From Alphaproteobacteria bacterium (GTDB taxonomy: Bacteria; Pseudomonadota; Alphaproteobacteria; Rhizobiales; Hyphomicrobiaceae), in contig JAHZKP010000066.1 of assembly GCA_022600345.1 (NCBI GenBank), positions 1-32,941 on the forward strand: a DNA stretch of 32,941 nt, written 5' to 3'. Below the pieces are notes generated by a model that was not told the DNA's origin, did no database searches, and saw nothing but the letters and a program-made list of their open reading frames with translations. Shown here piece by piece: positions 8,635 through 17,287 of this stretch; the first letter of the stretch is position 1, and every line of letters starts with the position of its first letter. The position numbers were made by a program, and so were the translations under genes.

Positions 8635-8672
8635 CGCGGTGGCGGAGGCTGCATCGAACCGTTGCGGCTTCG

Positions 8673-9065
8673 TTATGGATGTTGCGAAACGAGTTCGCTC
8701 ATTTGACCGAAGCATAGCAGCCGGCCGTCGACGTCCTTGATGACGAATTCGGTAAAGCCCCACGGCCTATCGGCAAGGCCGCGGGTGACCTCGACGTTGC
8801 GCGAGGTGTACTCGCTGTGCAATTTGGCGATATCGTCGACACGCAGGTAGGCATCGAGCAGTTCATTTGAATACTTGTCGGGCGGCAGCGCTGGCGGGCA
8901 ATCGAGGTGTCGAAAGAAGATCGATAATCCGTCACGAATGGCGCCGGCATAGGTGGTGGGATTGCCGTATTCGAATTGCGTCTCGAAGCCGAGCCTGGTG
9001 TCGTAGTAGTGCAGCGTTTTTTCAAGGTCGGCTGAAAAGAACTGAGGGACAATGGCTGCGATCAT
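8673..9065 (-). CDS. VOC (glyoxalase/bleomycin-resistance fold) family protein
   Basis: This 130-residue protein has the two beta-alpha-beta-beta-beta modules of the vicinal oxygen chelate superfamily: VPQFFSADLEKTLHYYDTRLGF at the start, AYLRVDDIAKLHSEY in the middle and WGFTEFVIKDVDGRLLCFGQ near the end. The GFTEF...D.DG.L pattern is typical of glyoxalase/dioxygenase-like members of unknown substrate. It is the last gene of a minus-strand series (serB, antiporter, VOC) and converges with the ABC transporter, whose stop codon is 38 bp away. Metal binding and catalysis are not certain from the sequence alone. Confidence 0.85.
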   Translation of the reverse strand: MIAAIVPQFFSADLEKTLHYYDTRLGFETQFEYGNPTTYAGAIRDGLSIFFRHLDCPPALPPDKYSNELLDAYLRVDDIAKLHSEYTSRNVEVTRGLADRPWGFTEFVIKDVDGRLLCFGQMSELVSQHP

Positions 9066-9134
9066 GGCTCGGTTCCTTCGGTCAGTGGGGGGCGTTTGCC
9101 AACGGTGCTATCCAACAGCCGCTTGAAGCACGGG

Positions 9135-10136
9135 CTACTTGGGCAGCAGTGAATATAAATACGCCGCGTAGGCAGCCAGCATGATGGAGCCTTCGAGACG
9201 GGTGACGCGGCCGCCGTTGGAGGCGAATGCGACGAGCGCCACTGTTGCGCCCAGCATGATGAAGTTATCGTAGGTAATGATTTGGGCGGGGATGTCGGTG
9301 GGTGCGAGCAGGCCGACGACGCCGCCGATGCCGAAGACGTTATAAACGCACGAGCCCATGACATTGCCGACGGCAACATCTGAATGGCCGCGATAGGCGG
9401 CGACGAGGGATGTCACCAATTCGGGCAGCGAGGTGCCGATTGCAACGATGGTCAATCCGATGACGGCTTCGCTGACGCCGACTTCCTTGGCAATCGATAC
9501 GGCGGCGTCAACCAGTAGGCCGCCGCCGAATATGATTGTTGCCAGACCGGCAAGCGCCATCAAGTAGGGCAGGATGCGGCCAAGTCGCTGGTTCCACTTC
9601 AGGCGGTGGGCGGCCCAGTTGTCGCCGTCGCGCATGAGCTGGTCATAGGCTTCCGACATCTCGAATGCGGCGCTGTGGCCGGCTTCGGGTTCGAGGCGTT
9701 CCTGGCGGATGGCATAGAGGAGGTAGGAGGCAAGCAGGCCGACGAAGGCTGCTCCGATCCAGCGATTGAGCGGGAAGTAGAGCGCCAGGACGGTAAACAA
9801 CAAGGCGGCGGCGACAACCACGACGCCGTCCCGCTTGAGGGCCCGCGAGGTCACTGTTAATGGTGCGATGAGGGAAGAGACGCCGACGATCAGAAGGACA
9901 TTGGAGATGTTGGAGCCGACGAAGTTGCCGATGGCAATGCCAGGTGAGCCCGCCATTGATGCCTGAACGCTGATGACCAGTTCGGGCATCGAAGTGCCGA
10001 AGCCAACCAGGACAATGCCGATAATCAATGGCGAGACGCCAAGGCGTTCGGCGATCGCCACAGAACCGCGGACAAGCAATTCACCCCCTGCAATCAACAA
10101 TACAAAGCCGGCAATTAGCATGAGCAGGTCGATCAT
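9135..10136 (-). CDS. Calcium/sodium antiporter (CaCA family, YrbG-like)
   Basis: This 333-residue integral membrane protein has about ten hydrophobic segments and the two inverted alpha repeats of cation/calcium exchangers: GFGTSMPE at 45-52 followed by GNFVGSNISN, and AIGTSLPE at 232-239 followed by GNVMGSCVYN. The acidic and Ser/Thr residues in these repeats form the ion sites in known members. A hydrophilic loop lies at about residues 143-185, as is common in prokaryotic K+-independent exchangers. It starts 65 bp after the serB stop on the same strand. Whether Ca2+ is the physiological ion is inferred from the family. Confidence 0.93.
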   Translation of the reverse strand: MIDLLMLIAGFVLLIAGGELLVRGSVAIAERLGVSPLIIGIVLVGFGTSMPELVISVQASMAGSPGIAIGNFVGSNISNVLLIVGVSSLIAPLTVTSRALKRDGVVVVAAALLFTVLALYFPLNRWIGAAFVGLLASYLLYAIRQERLEPEAGHSAAFEMSEAYDQLMRDGDNWAAHRLKWNQRLGRILPYLMALAGLATIIFGGGLLVDAAVSIAKEVGVSEAVIGLTIVAIGTSLPELVTSLVAAYRGHSDVAVGNVMGSCVYNVFGIGGVVGLLAPTDIPAQIITYDNFIMLGATVALVAFASNGGRVTRLEGSIMLAAYAAYLYSLLPK

Positions 10137-10201
10137 AGCGGGCGAGGTCCTGTGATGATTGATCTGGGTTTGTTGGCAGTGGAATGGCAGGCAGGTGGCC
10201 G

Positions 10202-11143
10202 TCAGACGACGATCTCGGCCTCGGTGTACCCTTGCAGATAGAGCAGTGCGCGCAGATTGCCATGCTTAATTGAGGCTTTTGCCTCAACCGCGACAATTGG
10301 CTTGGCGCGATAGGCGACACCCAGGCCTGCAGCGCGGATCATAGCCAGGTCGTTGGCGCCGTCGCCGACTGCCAACGTGGCACTCAGCGGGATGCCCTTC
10401 TGGAGCGCGTAATGATTGAGGGCGTCGAGTTTGGCTTGTTTGCCAAGAATTGGATCGCCAACGGTTCCGGCAAGGTGATCGTCGGTGATGGTGAGCTGAT
10501 TGGCTTGGTTGTGTTCAAAACCAACGAGGGAAGCAATCTGCTGCGTGAAGTGGGTGAAGCCACCCGATACCAGAGCGGTTGTTGCGCCATTGGCCTTCAT
10601 GGTGGCCACCAGGGCTTTGGCGCCGGGCATGATGGTGAGGTGTTTGTCGATGATCTCATCGAGAACGTCGACGCTGAGGCCTTTCAGAAGGCCGGCTCGT
10701 TCTCTCAAAGCGTCGGCGAAATCCAGTTCGCCGCGCATGGCGCGCTCGGTGATACCGGAGACTTTTTCTCTCACGCCGGCGAAATCGGCGATTTCGTCGA
10801 TGCATTCCTGTTCGATTATGGTCGAATCCATGTCGGCGATGAGCAGCTTTTTGCGGCGCTCTGGACCATCGTCGGGAAGGATGTTTACGTCGACAGGGTG
10901 CTTGCCAACAATTGCGGCTGCCTGCTGTTTGAGGCTTTCAATGCCCTCGGCCGGGCTGGAGAAGCGCATTTCCCAGGCCTCGCCCGGGGCCAGCCACCGT
11001 TCGCCAAGGCAGGTGTCTTTGGCCAGGGCGCGCTTGATGGTATCGGTCAGCTCGATGGAGAGGCATGGGCCATTGCCGGAGCTGCTTGCGGATGCTTTGT
11101 CCGGCGCAGTTAGGATGAGCACCTGTGCTTGGGGTTGGGGCAT
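10202..11143 (-). CDS. serB: Phosphoserine phosphatase SerB
   Basis: This HAD-superfamily phosphatase performs the last step of serine synthesis, phosphoserine to serine. The catalytic DxDxT motif DMDST is at residues 104-108, counting from the ATG at 11143. GGFT and the Mg-binding motif VGDGANDLAMI follow in the expected order. The first about 95 residues form the N-terminal regulatory part found in proteobacterial SerB. The frame stays open to 11230, but those extra residues do not resemble the family. From 11143 the length is 313, close to normal. It is divergent from miaA with about 70 bp between, an arrangement frequent in Hyphomicrobiales (from memory). Confidence 0.94.
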   Translation of the reverse strand: MPQPQAQVLILTAPDKASASSSGNGPCLSIELTDTIKRALAKDTCLGERWLAPGEAWEMRFSSPAEGIESLKQQAAAIVGKHPVDVNILPDDGPERRKKLLIADMDSTIIEQECIDEIADFAGVREKVSGITERAMRGELDFADALRERAGLLKGLSVDVLDEIIDKHLTIMPGAKALVATMKANGATTALVSGGFTHFTQQIASLVGFEHNQANQLTITDDHLAGTVGDPILGKQAKLDALNHYALQKGIPLSATLAVGDGANDLAMIRAAGLGVAYRAKPIVAVEAKASIKHGNLRALLYLQGYTEAEIVV

Positions 11144-11215
11144 TGGCGTTATTTTCGAATCGCGGTTGAGAGTTCCGCAGACGTTGATGGGACCTGCGGG
11201 AATTGGAGTGCGAGA

Positions 11216-12103
11216 TTGATTGATCGGCAAGCGGTCCTTATCGCAGGCCCGACAGCCAGCGGCAAGTCGGCTGCTGGTCTAAGGCTGGCGCGCGGTCTCG
11301 ATGGGGTCATCGTCAACGCCGATTCCATGCAGGTTTTTGCTCAGTTGCGGATTTTGACGGCGCGTCCTGATGCTGAAGATGAAACAAGCGTGCCACACCG
11401 GCTTTACGGACACGTCAGCGCCCGGGAGGCCTATTCGGTGGCGGCGTGGCTGGAAGATGTCCGTGGGGTCTTGGGGGAAATCGATGCGGCGGGAAAGCGC
11501 GCGATTTTTGTCGGCGGGACGGGGCTTTACTTCAATGCATTGACCCGCGGGCTTGCCGCCATGCCCGATATTGACCCTGTTATTCGCGCGCATTGGCGGG
11601 CTGCGGCAAGGGCACGCCGGCCGCAGGATCTGCACCGCGAGTTGATGGCTCTCGATCCGGTGACGGGTGGGCGATTGAGGGAGACGGATCCACAGCGGAT
11701 CGTGCGGGCGCTGGAAGTCATTCAATCGACAGGGCGGCCGTTGGCCGAGTGGCAGGCAATGCCAGCCAAGCCGTTGTTGCCGCCTGGGACATGGAGGGGG
11801 CTGGTCATTGCGCCGAGCCGGGCGATCCTGCACGAGCGCGCCAACCGGAGATTTGATCAGATGATGGGGGAAGGCGTGCTGGATGAGGTGCAGGCTTTAC
11901 GGGCGATGCAACTCGATGATGTGCTTCCGGTTATGCGGGCTATCGGGGTCAGGCCGCTGTTGGCGCATCTGGACGGTCAGGTGTCGATCGAGGAGGCCGT
12001 AGAGCAGTCCAAAGCGCAGACGCGTCAGTATATCAAGCGGCAAACAACATGGCTTCGACGAAATATGGTTTCGTGGAAATGGCTATTTTCGGGTGAAAAT
12101 TAG
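11216..12103 (+). CDS. miaA: tRNA dimethylallyltransferase MiaA
   Basis: MiaA adds dimethylallyl to A37 of tRNAs reading UNN codons, making i6A. The P-loop GPTASGKS is at residues 11-18 from the proposed start, followed by the conserved NADSMQVF region, the FVGGTGLYF motif and the C-terminal tRNA-binding segment with QSKAQTRQYIKRQTTW. I place the start at TTG 11216, because the protein then begins exactly like other MiaA proteins and GGAG lies 7 nt upstream (11205-11208). The frame is open from GTG/ATG-type codons back to 11129, which would overlap the serB start, so a longer form is not excluded. It is followed at 12278 by ilvI on the same strand. Confidence 0.93.
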   Translation: MIDRQAVLIAGPTASGKSAAGLRLARGLDGVIVNADSMQVFAQLRILTARPDAEDETSVPHRLYGHVSAREAYSVAAWLEDVRGVLGEIDAAGKRAIFVGGTGLYFNALTRGLAAMPDIDPVIRAHWRAAARARRPQDLHRELMALDPVTGGRLRETDPQRIVRALEVIQSTGRPLAEWQAMPAKPLLPPGTWRGLVIAPSRAILHERANRRFDQMMGEGVLDEVQALRAMQLDDVLPVMRAIGVRPLLAHLDGQVSIEEAVEQSKAQTRQYIKRQTTWLRRNMVSWKWLFSGEN

Positions 12104-12277
12104 AAAAACAAGCACCTTCGCGTAATTTTCGTTGACCGATCGATTAAACTGTATGCATTTCGGCGACTCTCTTTGGCGTAACCTCGGTTGTGAGCGATGG
12201 CGCGTGGGAGAATGGGGCTGGTGTAGGCCAGAGTGCGGTTGGCCGGCGGCGGCGGTGTCGGGAAGGAAGGACTATTC

Positions 12278-14044
12278 ATGGCGCGGACGATGACGGGTGC
12301 GGAAATGGTGCTCAAAGCTCTGAGCGACCAGGGTGTCGAGCATGTGTTCGGTTATCCCGGCGGGGCGGTTCTGCCGATCTATGACGAGATGTTCCAGCAG
12401 GACCAGGTGCAGCACATTCTGGTTCGCCAGGAAGGCGGAGCGGTGCACGCGGCCGAAGGATATGCACGCTCTACGGGCAAGGTCGGAGTCGTCCTCGTAA
12501 CTTCGGGGCCGGGCGCGACGAATGCTGTGACCGGGCTCACCGATGCATTAATGGATTCCATTCCGCTGGTTTGCATTACCGGACAAGTGCCGACCCATCT
12601 GATCGGCAACGATGCCTTTCAGGAATGCGATACGGTTGGGATTACGCGGCCGTGCACAAAGCACAATTGGCTGGTCAAGGACGTCAACGATATCGCCCGC
12701 GTTCTGCACGAAGCGTTTTACGTTGCGCGTTCGGGCCGGCCGGGGCCGGTCGTCGTTGATATTCCAAAGGACGTTCAGTTTGCGACTGGCAACTATGTCG
12801 GGCCGGCCAATATCCAGCACAAAACCTATCGGCCCAAGCTGAAGCCGGACCAGCCGGCGATCCGCGAAGCTGTCGAAATGCTGAGCAACGCCAAGAAGCC
12901 GGTCCTTTATACCGGTGGCGGGGTGATCAATTCCGGGCCAAAGGCCAGCCAATTGCTGCGCGAGTTGGCGCGATTGACGGGGTATCCGGTGACCTCGACG
13001 CTGATGGGGCTCGGCGCGTTTCCAGCGTCCGACAAGCAGTGGCTTGGAATGCTGGGCATGCATGGCACCTACGAAGCCAACATGACGATGCACGGTTGCG
13101 ATGTCATGTTGTGTGTTGGCGCTCGCTTCGATGACCGGATTACCGGAAGGCTTGATGCTTTCGCGCCGAATGCGCGCAAGATCCATATCGATATCGATCC
13201 CTCATCGATCAACAAGAACGTTCATGTCGATCTGCCGATCGTTGGTGATGTCGCCTATGTGCTGGAAGACATTTTACGGGTCTGGAAATCCAAGGCGCCG
13301 CAGATCGACAAGGCGGCCTTGAAGTCATGGTGGAAGCAGATCGATACGTGGCGGGCGAAGAATTCGCTGGGCTACAAGCAGGCGGGTGACGTGATCATGC
13401 CGCAATACGCCATCGAGCGGCTTTACGAATTGACCAAGGATCGCGATCCCTACATCACCACCGAAGTGGGTCAGCATCAGATGTGGGCTGCACAGTACTT
13501 CCATTTCGAAGACCCCAACCGGTGGATGACGTCGGGCGGGCTTGGGACCATGGGGTATGGGTTGCCTGCTGCAATCGGTGCGCAGATGGCGCATCCAGAT
13601 TCGCTGGTGATCGATATCGCGGGCGATGCCTCGATCCTGATGAATATCCAGGAGGCCTCTACGGCCGTTCAATATAGATGCCCGGTCAAGGTGTTCATTC
13701 TCAACAACCAATACATGGGAATGGTGCGCCAATGGCAGCAATTGCTGCACGGAAACCGGTTGTCGGAAAGCTACACAGAGGCGCTGCCTGATTTCGTCAA
13801 GCTGGCGGAGGCTTATGGCTTCAAGGGCATGATCTGCGACAAGGCCGGTGAACTCGACGATGCGATTCAGGAAATGATCGACACGCCGCAGCCGGTAATT
13901 TTCGATTGCCGGGTGGCGGCGCTGGCCAATTGCTTCCCCATGATCCCGTCTGGCAAAGCCCATAATGAAATGCTGCTCAGCGAGGACGTTTCCGATCAGG
14001 ATATTGGCAAGGCCATCGATGCAGGCGGGAAGGTCTTGGTATGA
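12278..14044 (+). CDS. ilvI: Acetolactate synthase large (catalytic) subunit
   Basis: This 588-residue thiamine-diphosphate enzyme condenses pyruvate with pyruvate or 2-ketobutyrate, the first common step of valine/leucine and isoleucine synthesis. Visible features are FGYPGGAVLPIYDE (about 24-37), the catalytic Glu in RQEGGAVHAAEGYAR (E52), a central FAD/Rossmann domain, and the ThDP motif starting GDASILMNIQE and ending in NN. The start at 12278 is supported by GGAAGGAAGG ending 7 nt upstream. The stop overlaps the next gene (ATGATG at 14041), so translation may be coupled. The small subunit lies 2.3 kb downstream rather than adjacent. The symbols ilvI, ilvB and ilvG are used interchangeably for this enzyme in the group. 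Confidence 0.96.
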   Translation: MARTMTGAEMVLKALSDQGVEHVFGYPGGAVLPIYDEMFQQDQVQHILVRQEGGAVHAAEGYARSTGKVGVVLVTSGPGATNAVTGLTDALMDSIPLVCITGQVPTHLIGNDAFQECDTVGITRPCTKHNWLVKDVNDIARVLHEAFYVARSGRPGPVVVDIPKDVQFATGNYVGPANIQHKTYRPKLKPDQPAIREAVEMLSNAKKPVLYTGGGVINSGPKASQLLRELARLTGYPVTSTLMGLGAFPASDKQWLGMLGMHGTYEANMTMHGCDVMLCVGARFDDRITGRLDAFAPNARKIHIDIDPSSINKNVHVDLPIVGDVAYVLEDILRVWKSKAPQIDKAALKSWWKQIDTWRAKNSLGYKQAGDVIMPQYAIERLYELTKDRDPYITTEVGQHQMWAAQYFHFEDPNRWMTSGGLGTMGYGLPAAIGAQMAHPDSLVIDIAGDASILMNIQEASTAVQYRCPVKVFILNNQYMGMVRQWQQLLHGNRLSESYTEALPDFVKLAEAYGFKGMICDKAGELDDAIQEMIDTPQPVIFDCRVAALANCFPMIPSGKAHNEMLLSEDVSDQDIGKAIDAGGKVLV

Positions 14045-14436
14045 TGAGCGTGTTTGGATTGCTGCGCAGCGGGCTGTTGGCAATCGTGATGGCGTCGGCC
14101 ATGGCGACAGCCCTGGTTGTGGGCGTTAGCGGTGCCTCGGCCAAGGATGAGAAGCTTGCTGCAATGTGGGGAGCGCTGAGCCAAAACGATCGCACGGTGC
14201 TGGAGGTGGCGGCCGCGAAAAGCGGAAATGCCATGACGACGACGACTGGAACGCCCAACGACCAGTTCTGGACCGCGTTGCAGGAACGGGGGTTGCTGGA
14301 GCGCGTCGAGCTTTCCAAGCTTTATGGCGAAAGTGCCCAGCCCGTCATGGAAAAAGCCGGGTTCAAGGTGTTTGCGGTCACCGATCTGGGGATGGCTGAG
14401 ATCCGCGGGCTGATCAGCGGATTTGAAAAGAAGTGA
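14041..14436 (+). CDS. Small exported protein of unknown function
   Basis: This 131-residue protein has a clear signal peptide (hydrophobic 6-30, probable cleavage after ASA at about 34). The mature part is about 97 residues, mixed helical, ends in a Lys pair and has no cysteines. The phrase VFAVTDLGMAEIRGLISGFEKK reads like a small winged-helix-type tail, but I do not recognise a family. The start ATG overlaps the ilvI stop codon; a second ATG at 14044 is an alternative. Coupling to ilvI says it is transcribed with the branched-chain pathway, not that it acts in it. Confidence 0.7.
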   Translation: MMSVFGLLRSGLLAIVMASAMATALVVGVSGASAKDEKLAAMWGALSQNDRTVLEVAAAKSGNAMTTTTGTPNDQFWTALQERGLLERVELSKLYGESAQPVMEKAGFKVFAVTDLGMAEIRGLISGFEKK

Positions 14437-14548
14437 ACGGCCATGGCGATGACGCCGATTGTAATTGAGGTGTAGGAGTGCTGGGACGGCTCCACTTTGG
14501 CTGGCTTACCAGCCCGTTCCCTCACTCTTTGTTTCAAGCGGTCGTTCA

Positions 14549-15601
14549 ATGCGCATTCTTCTCGTCAGCCCTGGTAATAATCAGAAGTATGGAGGTGGGT
14601 TCTACTATTCGTTTCACCGCCGCTTGATGAATGGCTTCATTCGCAACGGCCATTTCGTTTATCCGTTTTCTGATCGCGACACGGCGGATTACGCGCTGGG
14701 CGTGCGCCGGTTCGGCAAGTGGATGGCCAACAAGCGTCTGGTGGAAATTGCCAGCGAATTGCAGCCGCGGTTGCTTGTGCTGTTGCAATGCCACTTGATC
14801 GAGCCGGAAACGGTCCAACAGGTTCGCGAGAATGTGCCGGGCGTGAAGGTGGCGGCGATTTCGATCGATGATATCTCGCATCCGACACCGGCGGGGCAGT
14901 TTCGGCATTTGTTGCAGAATGCCGATTTCGGGTTTGCAACGACTGGGGGCGAGACGCTGCGTGCAATGGCCGGGGACAAGCCGTTGGCCTTCATTCCCAA
15001 TCCGGTTGATTTGTCGATCGATACGGAACGGACGTTTGAAGCCGTTGAGCATGAGTTCGACATGATCTTTGCAGGCCATCAGCCGATGGTCGATGTCAGG
15101 TGGGGACTTATCGAAGAACTGAGGCGCCGTCTGCCCGATGACATGCGCATCGGCTTGTTTGGCAAGCGGCAGGAACGGCAACTCTCAGGCGCGCGATATG
15201 TCACGGCTCTGGGGCGCACGAAGATCGGATTGAATCTCAACCGCAGAGATGGCGATCTTTATGCTTCAGACCGCATGGCGCAATTGATAGGTAACGGCTT
15301 GTTGCTGGCCACGCATCGCGCATCGGGTTACGGCGAAATTTTTGGCGAGGATGAGATGTTGTTTTTCGACGGCGTCGAGGACCTTGCTGAAAGCATTAAA
15401 CAGGTTTTAGGCGGCGATGACGCCTGGCGTGAGATGGCGGAGAAAGGTTGGGAACGGGCGAAGGTAACGATGAACGAACGACTTGTGGCGAAGTTTATTC
15501 TTGGGATTGCCAATGGTGACAGCCTGCCTGCTGACTGGGTCTTCGGTGATCACGTTTTTAATTCGTCCGATAAAGGTTACGCGCGCGTTCCTGCTGCGTG
15601 A
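14549..15601 (+). CDS. Glycosyltransferase, CgeB-like GT-B fold
   Basis: This 350-residue protein begins MRILLVSPGNN, a typical first beta strand of a GT-B glycosyltransferase, and ends with the second Rossmann domain (IGLNLNRRDGDLYASDR, then QLIGNGLLLATHRASGYGEIFGEDEMLFFDGVEDL). This resembles the C-terminal glycosyltransferase domain found in CgeB-like and surface-polysaccharide enzymes. The closing segment, EDLAESIKQVLGGDDAWREMAEKGWERA, matches the usual helix that follows. The frame is open from 14465, but the ATG at 14549 gives the family-like start. Acceptor and donor sugar are unknown. It sits alone among metabolic genes, without other polysaccharide genes nearby, between ilvI and ilvH. 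Confidence 0.75.
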   Translation: MRILLVSPGNNQKYGGGFYYSFHRRLMNGFIRNGHFVYPFSDRDTADYALGVRRFGKWMANKRLVEIASELQPRLLVLLQCHLIEPETVQQVRENVPGVKVAAISIDDISHPTPAGQFRHLLQNADFGFATTGGETLRAMAGDKPLAFIPNPVDLSIDTERTFEAVEHEFDMIFAGHQPMVDVRWGLIEELRRRLPDDMRIGLFGKRQERQLSGARYVTALGRTKIGLNLNRRDGDLYASDRMAQLIGNGLLLATHRASGYGEIFGEDEMLFFDGVEDLAESIKQVLGGDDAWREMAEKGWERAKVTMNERLVAKFILGIANGDSLPADWVFGDHVFNSSDKGYARVPAA

Positions 15602-15619
15602 GGAAAAGGGAATTTGGCG

Positions 15620-16300
15620 ATGCACCTGATAATGGCGAACAAGCTTTATTCATCGTGGTCGATGCGCCCGTGGCTGGTGATGAAATCTGTCGGGCTGGAG
15701 TTTGAGGAAACGGTAGTCGCGCTGAAGCAGCCCGACACCAAGCAACGCATTGGTGAGTTTACGCCATCGGGGCGGGTGCCGGTGTTGATCGACGGCGACA
15801 TGGTTGTGTGGGAGAGCGTCGCCATTATCTCTGTGCTCTCGGATATGTTTCCAGATCTGCCAATCTGGCCGCAAGGTGATATCAAAGCGCGCGCTCACGC
15901 CAAGGCGATCTCGCTTGAAATGCATGCAGGTTTTCAGGCGTTGCGGCAGATTTGCCCGATGAATCTGGGTAAGCGGTTTGCGACGCCACCACTGAGCGAG
16001 GAACTCAAGGCCGACATCGCCCGGTTGGAAGAGATCTGGCGGGATACGCGCCAACGGTTTGGCGGTGAGGGTGGCTATTTGTTTGGCGACTTTTCTGCCG
16101 CCGATGCCATGTATGCGCCGGTTGTCACGAGGCTCGATACCTATCAGTTGCCGGTTGGCGAGGATACGCGAGAGTACATGGATACGGTTTTAAACAATCC
16201 GCTGTTCCTGGAATGGAAAGCGCAAGCCTTCGCTGAGCCGTGGACGATTGAAGCGTATGAAGCAGGGCACACGGTCGTGGAGGACTTGCGGGCTTCGTAA
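15620..16300 (+). CDS. Glutathione S-transferase family protein
   Basis: This 226-residue protein has an N-terminal thioredoxin-like domain (LYSSWSMRPWL with the likely catalytic Ser region, GRVPVLIDGD with the cis-Pro, and VWESVAI with the Glu-Ser pair that holds glutathione) and an all-helical C-terminal domain with the N-capping motif FSAADAMYAPV. It is expected to be cytoplasmic and to conjugate or reduce electrophiles; the substrate is unknown. ATG 15620 is preferred over TTG 15614 because AAGGG (15605-15610) is 9 nt upstream of it. It starts 18 bp after the glycosyltransferase stop, so the two are likely cotranscribed. Confidence 0.88.
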   Translation: MHLIMANKLYSSWSMRPWLVMKSVGLEFEETVVALKQPDTKQRIGEFTPSGRVPVLIDGDMVVWESVAIISVLSDMFPDLPIWPQGDIKARAHAKAISLEMHAGFQALRQICPMNLGKRFATPPLSEELKADIARLEEIWRDTRQRFGGEGGYLFGDFSAADAMYAPVVTRLDTYQLPVGEDTREYMDTVLNNPLFLEWKAQAFAEPWTIEAYEAGHTVVEDLRAS

Positions 16301-16327
16301 CCGCTACCCATCAGGTCCGCGATACCC

Positions 16328-16912
16328 ATGAATTTTACCCCAATAACAAAGAGACCCAAGCAAATGGCCCAGCCGCAAAAACAATCGCATTATCCCTCCC
16401 AGGTTCTTGATGAAGCCATCGTGCAGCGGACGCTGTCGGTGATTGTTGATAACGAGCCCGGTGTTTTGGCGCGTGTGATCGGTCTGTTTTCGGGGCGCGG
16501 CTATAACATCGACTCGCTGACGGTGACGGAGACGGAGCACGAAGCGCATATCTCGCGGATCACCATCGTGACGAGCGGTACGCCGATGGTAATCGAGCAG
16601 ATCAAACATCAGTTGGATCGGCTGGTGCCGGTCCATCGGGTGCACGACCTGACTCTGGAGGGAGCGCCGCTGGAGCGGGAGCTAGCCCTCGTCAAGGTTC
16701 AGGGGCGGGGCGAAAAGCGCATTGAAGCGTTGCGCATGGCCGAAATCTATCACGCAAAGGTCATCGATGCATCGACGGAGCATTTCGTTTTTGAAATGAC
16801 CGGGCGGGCGCGTCAGCTTGAGCAATTCATCGAGATCATGTCCGAACTCGGGCTTGTCGAAGTCGCCCGGACCGGTATTGCGGCGATTGCGCGGGGCAAG
16901 GTTGAGGGCTGA
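16328..16912 (+). CDS. ilvH: Acetolactate synthase small (regulatory) subunit
   Basis: This 194-residue protein has an N-terminal ACT domain (TLSVIVDNEPGVLARVIGLFSG, then RGYNIDSLTV) and the ALS small-subunit C-terminal domain (ELALVKVQ... AKVIDASTEHFVFEMTG). It activates the IlvI catalytic subunit and confers feedback inhibition by valine. A second in-frame ATG at 16364 gives 182 residues; neither start has a strong Shine-Dalgarno sequence, so the N-terminus is uncertain by 12 residues. It is 27 bp after the GST gene on the same strand and may be read from the ilvI promoter. No ilvC follows directly; ilvC is 4.4 kb away. Confidence 0.95.
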   Translation: MNFTPITKRPKQMAQPQKQSHYPSQVLDEAIVQRTLSVIVDNEPGVLARVIGLFSGRGYNIDSLTVTETEHEAHISRITIVTSGTPMVIEQIKHQLDRLVPVHRVHDLTLEGAPLERELALVKVQGRGEKRIEALRMAEIYHAKVIDASTEHFVFEMTGRARQLEQFIEIMSELGLVEVARTGIAAIARGKVEG

Positions 16913-17287
16913 CTTGCATTCTGAAGGCTGAAGCATAAACCGGGGTCGGCATCGGGTTTTCGGTCCTGGCGAATTGCTTCGTGCGGGCGGCGCGCCGATA
17001 AGAAATGATGCCTGAAGGGCGGCTGGCGCTGAGATGCGGCCGTCGTTTGATAGGTGTGCGTTGGCGCGTGCAGAAAAGTCCGCTTGCCCCAACATCAGTT
17101 CTCTCGCATATTTTAAAGGTGTTTATTCCGCTTCAGGAAGGCTTGGTATGCGCCGCGTTACATCCAGGCAAGATAGGTTTCCTAAGTTGGAAGCATTCGC
17201 CATCCACGATGGCTATGCGGAGCGAAATCAATTCGCATTGAGGCGGGTGCGGTCGGCGCCTGCTATTTCCATAGAGAGATTTGATCC
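16913..17287. other. Intergenic region, no gene seen
   Basis: These 375 bp follow ilvH. Two open frames of about 80-100 residues on the plus strand have neither Shine-Dalgarno sequences nor protein-like composition. I see no clear terminator after ilvH and no promoter I would defend, though one must exist for the gene at 17288 if it is transcribed independently. Confidence 0.45.

Noticed and set aside
12104-12277. Leader-peptide attenuator before ilvI
   Set aside because: No short peptide rich in Leu, Val or Ile and no terminator/antiterminator pair could be found; a TTGACC at 12132 lacks a -10 at normal spacing.
13325-14083. 252-residue minus-strand ORF
   Set aside because: It is antisense to ilvI, has no family resemblance, and the plus frame is clearly coding.
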